NCBI GenBank assembly: GCA_029237695.1
Contig: CM055265.1
Location: 86,649,447-86,713,446 of the forward strand
Source of the DNA: Conchocele bisecta
Lineage: Eukaryota > Mollusca > Bivalvia > Lucinida > Thyasiridae
Reading direction: 5' to 3'
Length of the DNA: 64,000 nucleotides
Numbering within the stretch: the stretch's first letter is position 1; every line of letters begins with the position of its first letter. The notes below the pieces were generated by a model, which saw only the letters and a list, made by a program, of their open reading frames with translations, was not told the origin of the DNA and searched no databases. Of this stretch, positions 45,282-56,300 are shown piece after piece. A program made the translations under genes and the position numbers.

Positions 45282-46166
45282 GTAAATAACTTGTTTTTTG
45301 TTCAGATTTATATATTTATCTGGTTTAAAGGTGCATGCCCACGCAGTAGGTTATGATATAGTGATACAGATACTTTTGTATATTCTGTACATATCACATT
45401 TTCTGGCAAAAGAAAATGTCATTCTTCATTACCCCACGTATTGATTGGTATTATTATACATTTTATTTAGACGAAAATTTTCACACTGATATCAGGGGCG
45501 ATGAGCGTGTTGCCTTAAAATGTCAACGGACATTACTATTTATTCTCTGAATTTATTTTTTGATGTGCAATGATCTGTCGAAAATATTATTGTAATTTTT
45601 AGAACTGGTGGAATAGAGACACAATTGTACACTTATTTAATTTCTATAAATAAATTTTTGTTCTTACTGACTGGGCATGTACCTTTAACTGTTATTAGGG
45701 CCACGACGAGAGATCTGCGGTGCCCTATAAGCGGAAAGCGAGACATATGTTTTGCTTTTCAGGAGTCGTCGGCGGCGTCATCATTCAATGTGAAGTTTTC
45801 GTGTTACTGTCATTACTTCAACACCTTATCAGCTACAGTCATCAAACTTTATACATACCCTTACTATGATATGTAGATGAATATAGACATTTGATTCCGC
45901 GGAATTATTGTTTTAACAGTTTCTGAAATCAACTATCATTTCTGTTACCCTTCAGTTAATACCTTCATATTTCACATACATGCATTCCCTGGATAACTAT
46001 ACATGCTTCCATATAGAAACGACAACCCTCGCTACTGATATGTCCGTCTGTCTGTCTGTTTATTTATTGAATGGCATCCACTGGGTCCCTAAGGGTGTCG
46101 ACCATTATGAATTCTAATGAATTTAGATTTCATGAAACATGTGTAGCATTTCTGTTTTGTTTCTAG

Positions 46167-46324
46167 CCTTGCTGCGATATATGTTGCTGAAGTAATGGTA
46201 AGAGAAGGCCTTGCTGCCATCTTCCAGTCAGCTACGGGTACATCATATGATACGGCCAACACAGAGCTGACACAAGTGCTTGACAAATCACTATTGAATG
46301 CGACACAGCACGGAATCGAACTAA
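46167..46324 (+). CDS. exon 31
   Basis: Open frame LAAIYVAEVMVREGLAAIFQ, SATGTSYDTANTELTQVLDK, NATQHGIEL. Acceptor TTTCTAG, donor GTAATT in phase 1. It needs phase 2 in, whereas exon 30 ends in phase 0, so an exon is missing or the edge is wrong. Confidence 0.5.
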
Positions 46325-46524
46325 GTAATTTGCTGTTTAATTTACCATTCTAATGAACACTACATACTATGCTGAAATATACCATAAGTGTGCATAATAT
46401 CGGAATTTGCATTTTCAAAATAAATATAGCTTGTAATTTTTGTTTAATTCCGGGGTGAATAAGGGATTCAGCACCGTTCACCTGTCGGCATGTACACGAT
46501 GCTGTCAGATAAGCAGATATATAT

Positions 46525-46671
46525 TAAATACATGGTTAGTGCCGTCGAATATAAAATATATTCGGTTGAGCCTTAGACAGCTTTATTGGTGCGAGCTTTA
46601 GCGAGCCCCTATAAAGTTGTCGGGGCGAAACCGAATATATTTTATATTCGACGGCACTAATCATGTATTTA
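46525..46671. repeat. 147-bp fold-back palindrome
   Basis: Arms TAAATACATGGTTAGTGCCG and TCGAATATAAAATATATTCG with near-perfect complements (CGAATATATTTTATATTCGA then CGGCACTAATCATGTATTTA). Confidence 0.88.
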
Positions 46672-47280
46672 ATTTATACCGCATACTAAACTTAATTGTT
46701 GTACGTGCGTGACGTCATCCCCTCGCCATACGTCACAAATCTTACAATGTCATTCAAAGCAAAATGGCGGCGTCCACGCTATGTATAGCTTCGGTATTGT
46801 ATCTGATTAAATCTCTGATTTATTTACGATGACCTTCAATAATGGCTTGTCTTACACTATACAGTTGTCATAAGAAACACTACAATCATAATAGACATAT
46901 CCATGTCGTTGGTTACATCACATATAGTGTAAAAATGGACAAAATTCAGCTGAACCGACAGCGATTTCGATTTTAAAATTTGCCTCCATTCAACCCCCTT
47001 TATTATGCTAGATGGAGCAATGGTTGCGGTATAAAAAACCCTATTCCATCAATCAATCAATATTATTTTCCAGAAGCTACAGTGTAATCTATTTATATGC
47101 TAAATCTTTCTATTTGGTATATTATTATGTTTGAACATATTTGGAACGTGTGCAGAATTTTGCTGCGACTTATTAGATGTACATTGTATCAATATAGAAA
47201 CATTTTTAGTTTAGATAGATTGATAGAGCTAATTTGATTATCATGTTTATTGCACAATTTATAGAAAAAATTCCTTACAG

Positions 47281-47319
47281 GTGCTGCAAAGAAGGTGGAA
47301 CTGGGCAGGCTATATGGTC
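47281..47319 (+). CDS. exon 32
   Basis: 39 bases, CTTACAG acceptor, GTAAGT donor, phase 1 to phase 1 following exon 31. Peptide AAKKVELGRLYG. Confidence 0.45.
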
Positions 47320-47832
47320 GTAAGTATTAAGGTAGGCTACCTTTCTGTTACATGCCAAAAAAAAAACTTTCTGTGCAAAAACTTCCGTCACTCATCCTTG
47401 GTTCATTCTTTAAATTGTAATCCTAATTGAGAAATCATCATATACATGTACATGTATATAAGTCGTGTAAAATAAAGCATGTTTTTTTATGCCACTGGGT
47501 TTCGAAGAAACGGGTGGCATATAGTGTTTGGACCGTCCGTCTGTCTGTCCGTCCGTCCGTCCGTCCGTCCGTCTGTGAGAATTAGAGCAAGCAATCGCCT
47601 CAGAATGTAATGCACAGTGCGTAATGTATGTAACAAACACTTGCTTTTAGGCGCATATTAACCTCAACCTGCCTTAGACCTATCTCACGGACAACATAGG
47701 ATCAAAGCAAATTACATCCAACTACATTGCTATTGTGATGAAACCAGTACTGCTATAGCTCAATGTTGTAGGGAGAGCATATATTTGTATGTTTTTCCCA
47801 AAATAAATGATGCACAAATATTTATCGTTATT

Positions 47833-48097
47833 ACGGTATACTTAGTATGTCGAGGGGTCATAGTTTTACGTAATTCCGTCCGTCCGTCTGTTTATCTGTC
47901 CGTCCATCTGTCCCATGTTAACGTTTTTGGATACCCATTATCTATTTAATATAAAGTCGGATTGACTTCGAACTTCATATACATCCTTATCATCATCCAT
48001 ATTTTCATTCCATACATGTACCACACCCGTGCGGCCTTCATGTCCAACGTCCAGGCGGCGGCCGGGGGTATACGGTGAGCCCCTGCTCACTTTCTTT
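47833..48097 (+). repeat. diverged family A copy
   Basis: Head remnant GGTATACTTAGTATGTCGAG, CCGT run, one core, then GGCGGCCGGGGGTATACGGT and a GTGAGC-CCCT-GCTCAC hairpin. Confidence 0.6.
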
Positions 48098-48131
48098 ACT
48101 TGTATCAACATTAATCCTGCAGTTGCTGACT

Positions 48132-50060
48132 AAAATGTGGCTTTGACTGGAGAAATGGGGCTGACGATATTTATGACCAGTGTTGCTCCTGATCATAAAG
48201 ATGACTTACGTAGCCTGATACCGATCTATATTGATTATTAAGAAGCATGATGGGTGCCTCACTGATGCACTGGCGAACAGTGCAGATCTGGATCTACACG
48301 TTTTGCAAATACGTTTTGCCAAAAATGTTCTCACAATTAAAGTGTGCATTTTATCATTAAATATGTATACATGCTCACTGTCATTTTGCATGTAAAATTC
48401 CTATTACCCATGTTATGCTTATTTTAATCTTATGTCACTTGAAGTAACTGTTGTTGATTGATTGATTAACTTATGTCTCCATGGTGTCAATAACAGCATG
48501 CTCTCAAATGGCAACATCGCTGTTACATGATTGTAGAAAAAAATTAATGTAAAATATGCCTGAAATCACTGAATATTGATATTTATGCTCAATATGGTCG
48601 AAATTTTCGTGATCAGAAAATACAGTGTTAGTAAACAGTGACATTTTCTAGTTATTATAATATGGCTCATTCATGAGATAACATTCTATTATTAGAAGAT
48701 AAATTTTCAGTTGGAGTCATTGGAATGACTGTCCAGTATAATATACTAGCTGATAGTTATTATGTGAGTCTGTCTCAAAAATTTGCTTCAGTAACAATCA
48801 CCTACATGTAAAATGTGGCTGTGACTGGAGAAATGGGGCTGACGATATTTATGACCAGTGTTGCTCCTGATCATAAAGCTCACCTACGTAGCCTGATACC
48901 GATCTATATTGATTGTTAAGAAGCATGATGGGTGCCTCACTGATGCACTGGCGAACAGTGCAGATCTGGATCTACACGTTTTGCAAATACGTTTTGCCAA
49001 AAATGTTCTCACAATTAAAGTGTGCATTTTATCATTAAATATGTATACATGCTCACTGTCATTTTGCATGTAAAATTCCTATTACCCATGTTATGATTAT
49101 TATAATCTTATGTCACTTGAAGTAACTGTTGTTGATTGATTGATTAACTTATGTCTCCATGGTGTTGTTAACAGCATGCTCTCAAATGGCAACATCGCTG
49201 TTACATGATTTGTAGAAAAACAATGATGTAAAATATGCCTGAAATCACTGAATATTGATATTTATGCTCAATATGGTTGACATCTTTCGTGATCAGAAAA
49301 TACAGTGTTAGTATACAGTGACATTTTCTAGTTATTATAATATGGCTCATTCATGAGATAACATTCTATTATTAGAAGATAAATTTTCAGTTGGAGTCAT
49401 TGGAATGACTGTTCAGTATAATATACTAGCTGATAGTTATTATGTGAGTCTGTCTCAAGAATTTGCTTCAGTAACAATCACCTACATGTAACATGGCAGG
49501 TTATTCCCAAGACATTGTAAGAATAATACATACAATCTCTCATTAAAGGTCGTTTATCTCATGACTGAACTTTTAGTGTAAATGTATGCTGATATATACA
49601 GTACAAATTGTAATGTATGAGTATGCATTTCCAGTCAGCTAGTATTCACTTTCATATATCAGAATGTTCATTTATGGCACTTTGTAGTAAAAATTAAAAA
49701 AAAAACTTAAGTAGTTTCATGAATACTGTTGTTTCTTTCGCTGGCATAAAAAATGTTCTCAGAATTAAAGTGTGCATTTCATCATTAAATATGTATACAT
49801 GCTCACCGTCATTTTACATGTAAAATTCCTATTACCCATGTCATGATTATTTAATGTTGTGTCGCTTGAAGTAACTGTTGTTGATTGATTGATTGATTAA
49901 ATTATGTCTCCATGCTGTTGACAATAACAGCATGCTCTCAAATGGCAACATCGCTGTTACATGACTGTAGAAAAAAATGATGTAAAATATGCCTGAAATC
50001 ACTGAATACATTGTATTGATATTTATGCTCAATATGGTGCACATTTTTCATGATCAGAAA
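48132..50060. repeat. 678-base tandem duplication plus a partial third unit
   Basis: Unit 1 (48132-48809) and unit 2 (48810-49487) are nearly identical at a 678-base offset. A third, partial copy covers about 49744-50060. The identical 61-residue minus-strand frames in units 1 and 2 are not convincing genes. Confidence 0.88.
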
Positions 50061-50245
50061 ATACAGATAAAGGGATAAAATAAAGGATAAAATCACACAC
50101 TTTAATCATGCCTAACATTTTATATGTCGCAATAAACAACATATTCAAGATCAAGATTTGTATAGTTTCAGCTCTGAATATAATTTTATCCAATAAAATT
50201 TGTTTTAATAATTCAGTGTTGAAATTGTTATTTTCTCCCATTTAG

Positions 50246-50716
50246 GGCCCCATGCAGCCACCGGGGCGGGATCAACTGATCCTGAGAATAGTGCTGCAGT
50301 AGCCATTGCTTGTCGTAAAAGGCGACTAAACTGGCTTAACGATTGGGTTCATACTTTCCGGAACCCACTATGCCGGATTTGGCCCTCATGTACATTTTTG
50401 GCTTTCTTGTATGTGAGAGTTGAGTCAGGCTATGCCCCATATATAAAAGTAAGATTAGCGCTAATCCTATTACTTTTAGGGGATGGGATAAATGATGCTG
50501 GTGTGGCGAGGGCCTGGCACCAGATCAGGTTGTTCTAATTTCAGGACTGAATATATATTTTGATTGTAAATATTGAGTTCTGAAGTTGGGATTTACCCCC
50601 CTCGGACAGTTGGATACGGGACACGACCCCGTTGACCCGTCTGCGTGTAGACTCCCTGAGGCTTGTACCTCTATGTCAGAAAAGCGGACGTTAAACCCTA
50701 TTCACTCACTCACTCA
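50246..50716 (+). mobile_element. SINE-like retroposon, copy 2, inserted at a splice acceptor
   Basis: About 471 bases, near-identical to copy 1, ending (ACTC)n. Direct repeat CTCCCATTTAG at 50235-50245 and 50717-50727. The right repeat is the acceptor of exon 33. Confidence 0.8.
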
Positions 50717-50727
50717 CTCCCATTTAG

Positions 50728-50870
50728 TGGCCATTACGCAAACATTGTATTAGCTAATACACCCCAGCAATTTGCAAGGGTACGTTTAGACCTGCAAAAT
50801 GCCGGGCTACGCTGTGGAAGGAAGTCATTTGTCCAAAATATTTGCACTGAACTAGAAATACTGCAAATAT
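50728..50870 (+). CDS. exon 33, possible last exon
   Basis: Starts at a CCCATTTAG acceptor that is also the right target-site duplicate of a retroposon. One frame is open: GHYANIVLANTPQQFARVRL, DLQNAGLRCGRKSFVQNICT. That frame needs phase 2. With phase 1 from exon 32 the protein would end after about ten codons at TAG. Confidence 0.4.
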
Positions 50871-50884
50871 GTGTAACACATATT

Positions 50885-51038
50885 TATACACCCGGCATAC
50901 GAAGTATGTCGAGGGGTATATAGTTTTCTTAATTCCGTACGTCTGTGCGTCCTTCCATCCGTACCATTTGCATCGAAGTTGTTTTTGTTTGGTTCTGGCG
51001 GCTGGGGGTATACGTGAGGTCCTGCTCACTTTTTCTAG
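50885..51038 (+). mobile_element. family A repeat
   Basis: Head ACCCGGCATAC-gaa-GTATGTCGAGGGGTATA, short CCGT-like run, TGGGGGTATACGTGAG, GCTCAC, TTTTT, CTAG. Confidence 0.7.
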
Positions 51039-51084
51039 TTTCAAGAAATACTAATGGTTGTGTTTTCTAATTTGCGTGGATTTG

Positions 51085-51470
51085 TTAGCCGAATGCATGT
51101 GTGAAATATGAAGGTGTTCCCTGTAAAGAAACAGAAGTTTTACCCCAAGGTTAAGTTTATGAATGACCTTGGGGGTCAGTCGTGGATTTGCTACGGCATG
51201 ATAGGGTCGCCAGCCAAATACAGAAATGTAAAATCAAGGTGTTCCCTTTAAAGTAACAGAAGTTGTAAGAAATTTACCCAACATTAGGTTTTTGAAGGCA
51301 CAAAATGTGTGACCTTCCGGGTAAGGGGTGGGTAGTGGGTCATGGATTTGCTACATCATGATAGAGGGTCACGAGACAAATGCATCTATGATATATCTAA
51401 GGTGTTCAGTGTAAAAAAACAGAAGTTGTAACAAATTTATCAGAACATTAAGTTTATGAACATACTAAGT
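51085..51470. repeat. tandem repeat up to the contig end
   Basis: Three units of about 130 bases sharing AAGGTGTTCCCT, AACAGAAGTTGTAA and GTGACCTT blocks, near 51110, 51237 and 51400. Confidence 0.6.
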
Positions 51471-51538
51471 ATATGACCTTAACCTTGGGGCAAACGGAGG
51501 GCGGTGGGTCATCAGAACGCTTTCCTATTCGGACTACA

Positions 51539-52038
51539 NNNNNNNNNNNNNNNNNNNNNNNNNNNNNNNNNNNNNNNNNNNNNNNNNNNNNNNNNNNNNN
51601 NNNNNNNNNNNNNNNNNNNNNNNNNNNNNNNNNNNNNNNNNNNNNNNNNNNNNNNNNNNNNNNNNNNNNNNNNNNNNNNNNNNNNNNNNNNNNNNNNNNN
51701 NNNNNNNNNNNNNNNNNNNNNNNNNNNNNNNNNNNNNNNNNNNNNNNNNNNNNNNNNNNNNNNNNNNNNNNNNNNNNNNNNNNNNNNNNNNNNNNNNNNN
51801 NNNNNNNNNNNNNNNNNNNNNNNNNNNNNNNNNNNNNNNNNNNNNNNNNNNNNNNNNNNNNNNNNNNNNNNNNNNNNNNNNNNNNNNNNNNNNNNNNNNN
51901 NNNNNNNNNNNNNNNNNNNNNNNNNNNNNNNNNNNNNNNNNNNNNNNNNNNNNNNNNNNNNNNNNNNNNNNNNNNNNNNNNNNNNNNNNNNNNNNNNNNN
52001 NNNNNNNNNNNNNNNNNNNNNNNNNNNNNNNNNNNNNN
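51539..52038. other. assembly gap, exactly 500 N
   Basis: Same length as the first gap, so probably a scaffolding placeholder. The flanks are different repeats. The sequence to the right restarts at the equivalent of position 37408. Confidence 0.95.
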
Positions 52039-52268
52039 AAAACACATGAACTCAATGTCACATTCTCCTCTGGTGTTCATGGAGTCAGGTGAGCGAGTTA
52101 GGGCCATCATGGCCCTCTTGTTTAAAGAAGAAATGGTCACATAAAACCGATTCGTAAGAACGTCCGTCCGGTAGCTAATCAGATTATAAACTGTTAGTTT
52201 TATTGGTATTTTCTCTACATATATATATTTAGTGGCTGCTAAATGCAAGTTTTTCTTTCTGTTGCAGG

Positions 52269-52331
52269 TACTTAGTAAATTAACACAAGCGATTAAACAA
52301 GACCAGGACATTACTGAAGTGACTGAAGAGG
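52269..52331 (+). CDS. exon 21 (copy B)
   Basis: 21 codons, VLSKLTQAIKQDQDITEVTE then E, same splice sites and phase as 37637-37699. Confidence 0.6.
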
Positions 52332-52785
52332 TAACTGTAACAGTTAGTTTTAACACAATTATAACACAGGGTTTACATACTGCTATCATACTTTATAATA
52401 ATAATACTAATATACTTTATTTAACTGGCATACCCTCGGCTTTGGTTAGGCGGGTCCAGTCCGTCCTGTCTTTAGTACGTCCGAGCAAATCCAATGGTGT
52501 AGAAGGGGCCATGGGGCGGAGCCTAACACAAAAGAATCCTTTGATTTATTCCGTGTGGCCCCTTATTCTATTCATTACAAGGGTCCATCTGTTGATCTAG
52601 AACAATGGAAATGGCCCCTTCCTCACTATTGGTACGGGACGTCCTCTACTAAAAAAATGGGCCTATATTTTCTGTCCGTCCGTCTGTCTTCAAAAATTAG
52701 AATGGCCTATATTTTCTGTTTCCTTGCTTGGATTTGCTTCATACCGCATGTCTCGTGAGGTATAATGACCATTCTATTTCAATAG

Positions 52786-52821
52786 GTGAAGAAATATTCA
52801 GAAAGGACAAGAAAAAGAAAG
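52786..52821 (+). CDS. exon 22 (copy B, first)
   Basis: 12 codons VKKYSERTRKRK, phase 0 to 0, AATAG acceptor, GTAAAA donor. Confidence 0.5.
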
Positions 52822-53125
52822 GTAAAATCAAATACGTGTGTGTATGTTGGAAATTGTGCCCACTTTGAAGTTAAATAGTGGGGGTATCTCTGTCATCGCC
52901 AGTCATGACTGTGTGTTTTCAAAATTTTAATTCCACAAAGTGTAAACCTTTTATAATTATAGTTGATATGTGCGGTGAGACTGAACGGCTGTTTACAATA
53001 TTACAGCTGCGTTTACAATATTACAGCTGCGTTTACAATATTACAGCTATATTTTCTGTTTCCTTGCCTGGATTTGCTTCATACCGCATGTCTCATGAGG
53101 TATAATGACCATTCTATTTTAATAG

Positions 53126-53161
53126 GTGAAGAAATATTCAGAAAGGACAAGAAAAAGAAAG
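53126..53161 (+). CDS. exon 22 (copy B, tandem duplicate)
   Basis: Identical in sequence to 52786-52821 with intact splice sites. If both were spliced in, the frame would be kept and the basic motif doubled. Confidence 0.45.
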
Positions 53162-53327
53162 GTAAAATCAAATACGTGTGTGTATGTTGGAAATTGTGCC
53201 CACTTTGAAGTTAAATAGTGGGGGTATCTCTGTCATCGCCAGTCATGACTGTGTGTTTTCAAAATTTTAATTCCACAAAGTGTAAACCTTTTATAATTAT
53301 AGTTGATATGTGCGGTGAGACTGAACG

Positions 53328-56300
53328 GCTGTTTACAATATTACAGCTGCGTTTACAATATTACAGCTGCGTTTACAATATTACAGCTGCGTTTACAATA
53401 TTACAGCTGTGTTTACAATATTACAGCTGTGTTTACAATATTACAGCTGCGTTTGTATGCGTTTACAATATTACAGCTGTGTTTACAATATTACAGCTGT
53501 GTTCACAATATTACAGCTGTGTTTACAATATTACAGCTGTGTTTACAATATTACAGCTGTGTTTACAATATTACAGCTGCGTTTACAATATTACAGCTGT
53601 GTTTACAATATTACAGCTGTGTTTACAATATTACAGCTGTGTTTACAATATTACAGCTGCGTTTACAATATTACAGCTGCGTTTACAATATTACAGCTGC
53701 GTTTACAATATTACAGCTGCGTTTACAATATTACAGCTGCGTTTACAATATTACAGCTGCGTTTCAGCTGCGTTTACAATATTACAGCTGCGTTTACAAT
53801 ATTACAGCTGTGTTTACAATATTACAGCTTTACAGCTGCGTTTACAATATTTTTTTTTTTTACAGCTGTGTTTACAATAATTACAGCTGTTTTACAATAT
53901 TACAGCTTGTGATTCAATATTACATCGTGTTTACAATTATTACAGCTGTGGTTCACAATATTACAGCTTGTTTTTTAACAATATTTACAGCTTGTAGTTT
54001 ACAAAAATTACAGCTGTGTTTACAATATTAAACAGCGGGTTTACAATATTAACAGGCTTGTGTTTACAATATTACAGCTGTGTTTACAATATTACAGCTG
54101 TGTTTACAATATTACAGCTGCGTTTACAATATTACAGCTGTGTTTACAATATTAACAGCTTTGCGTTTACAATAATACAGTTACAATTTACACGTGTTTA
54201 CAATAATACAGCTGTGTTTTACAATATTACAAGCTTTGTTTACAAATTATTAAACAGCTGCGATTACAATATTACAGCTGGTTTACAATATTACAGCTGT
54301 GTTTAAATATTACAGCTGTGTTTACAATATTACAGCTGCGTTCACATATTACAGCTGTGTTTACAATAATTACAGCTCGTTCACAATATACACTTGTGTT
54401 TACAATAATTACAGCTGCTCACAAAAATTACAGCTGTGTTTACAATATTACAGCTGCGGTTTACAATATTACAGCTGTGTTTACAATATTACAGCTGTGT
54501 TTTTTACAATATTACAGCTGCAAAATTACAGCAGTTTGATTACAATATTACAGCTGTTTTTACAATTTATTACAACTGTGTTTACAATATACAGCTGTGT
54601 TTACAATATTACAGCTGTGTTTACAATTATTACAGCTGTGTTTAACAATATTACAGCTGCGTTTAACAATATTAACATGCTGCGTTTACAATATTACAGC
54701 TGCGTTTCACAATATTACAGCTTGTGTTTACAATATTACAGCAGTGGTTTACAATATCAGCGTTCACAATATTACGCTGTGTTTTACAATCATACAGCTG
54801 TTGTTTACAATATTACAGCTGTGTTTACAATATTGACAGCTGCGTTGTTTACAAGAATATTACAGCTGTGTTTACAATATTACAGCTGCGTTTACAATAT
54901 TACAGCTGTGTTTACAATATTACAGCTGCGTTTACAATATTACAATATTACAGCTGTGTTTACAATATTACAATATTACAGCTGCGTTTACAATATTACA
55001 GCTGTGTTTACAACTACAATTACAGCTGCGTTTCAATAATTACAATATTGACAGCTGTGTTTACAATATTTTACCAGACTGTATTTTACAATCATTACAG
55101 CTGCAATTTACAATATTACAGCTGGTTTACAATATTTTACAGCTGTGTTTCACAATATTACACGCTGCTGTTTACAATATTACAGCTGGTTTACAAATTA
55201 CAGCTGCGTTTACAATATTACAGCTGTGTTTACAATATTACAGCTGCGTTTACAATATTACAGCTGTGTTTACAATATTACAGCTGTGTTTACAATATTA
55301 CAGCTGCTTTTTATTAACAGCTGTGTTTACAATATTACAGCAGCTGTGTTTACAATATTACAGCAGCTGTGTTTACAATATTACAGCAGCTGTGTTTACA
55401 ATATTACAGCAGCTGTGTTTACAATATTACAGCTGTGTTTACAATATTTCAAGCCTGCGATTTTACAATATTACAGCTTTTGTTTTACAAAATTAACAGC
55501 TGGTTTACAATATTACAGCTGTGTTTACAATATTACAGCTGCGTTTACAATATTACAGCTGCGTTTACAATATTACAATATTACAGCTGTGTTTACAATA
55601 TTTACAGCGTGTACAATAATTACAGCTGTGTTACAATATTACAGCTGTGTTTTCGTTTACAATATTACAGTGTGTTTTACAATAATTACAGCTGTGTTTA
55701 CAATATTAACAGCTGTGTTTACAATATTACAGTTTTCTGGTTTACAATATTACAAGCTGTGTTATTACATTACCAGCTGTTTTTGTTTATTCAATATTAC
55801 AGCTGTGCTTTTTGTTTACTAATATTACAGCTGTGTTTTTACAATATTACAGCTGCGTTCACATATTACAGCTGTGTTTACAATAATTACAGCTGCCTAC
55901 AATATTACAGCTGTGTTTACAATATTACAGCTGCGTATACAATATTACAGAGCTGTGTTTACAATATTACATCAAGCTGTGTTTACAATATTACAAGCTA
56001 GTTACATTAACAGCTGTGTACAATATTTAACAGTTTAAACAGCTGGTTGTTTACAATATACATTACTGCTGTGTTTACAATAATTACAGCTGTGTTTAAC
56101 AATATTAACAGCTGCGTTCAATATTAAACGCTGGTTTTAACAATATTAACAGCTGCGTTTGTTTACAATATTACAGCTGTGTTTACAATATTACAAGCTT
56201 TGCGATTACAATATTACAGCTGGTGTTTACAATATTACAGCTGTGTTTACAATATTACAGCTGACAATATTACAGCTGCGTTTTATATTTACAATATTAC

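Larger units (their letters stand above)
11818..50870 (+). other. composite gene model: CARF-like, MULE, Ulp1/C48 and PHD domains
   Basis: Gene model built by hand from open exons with AG..GT boundaries and matching phases. Order: exon 1 with the start codon and a short N-terminal domain; exons 2-5 with a CARF/ALS2CR8-like region (CHHG, GCPAK, LSQRIDASIVGEIHQL); exon 6, a MULE transposase domain; exons 7-9, charged linkers; exons 10-15, a C48 protease with His, Gln and Cys in place; exons 17-19, the first PHD finger; exons 23-24, the second; then uncharacterised exons to about 50870. Family knowledge: CARF-like plus MULE regions occur in large invertebrate and fish gene families of transposon origin. 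Uncertain joins are 2/3, 16/17, 17/18, 30/31 and 32/33. A stop at 34548 could instead end one gene after the protease, with a PHD gene downstream. Confidence 0.65.
52709..53327 (+). repeat. 340-bp tandem duplication carrying exon 22
   Basis: 52709-53048 and the following 340 bases are nearly identical. Each holds exon 22 and the start of the minisatellite. The seam is at ATTACAGCTATATTTTC near 53045. Confidence 0.88.

Noticed and set aside
45702..45800. Extra exon reading GHDERSAVPYKRKARHMFCF
   Set aside because: It has an acceptor and a GTGAAG donor and is open in phase 0, but ends in phase 1, which does not bridge exons 30 and 31. The context looks like a dispersed repeat.
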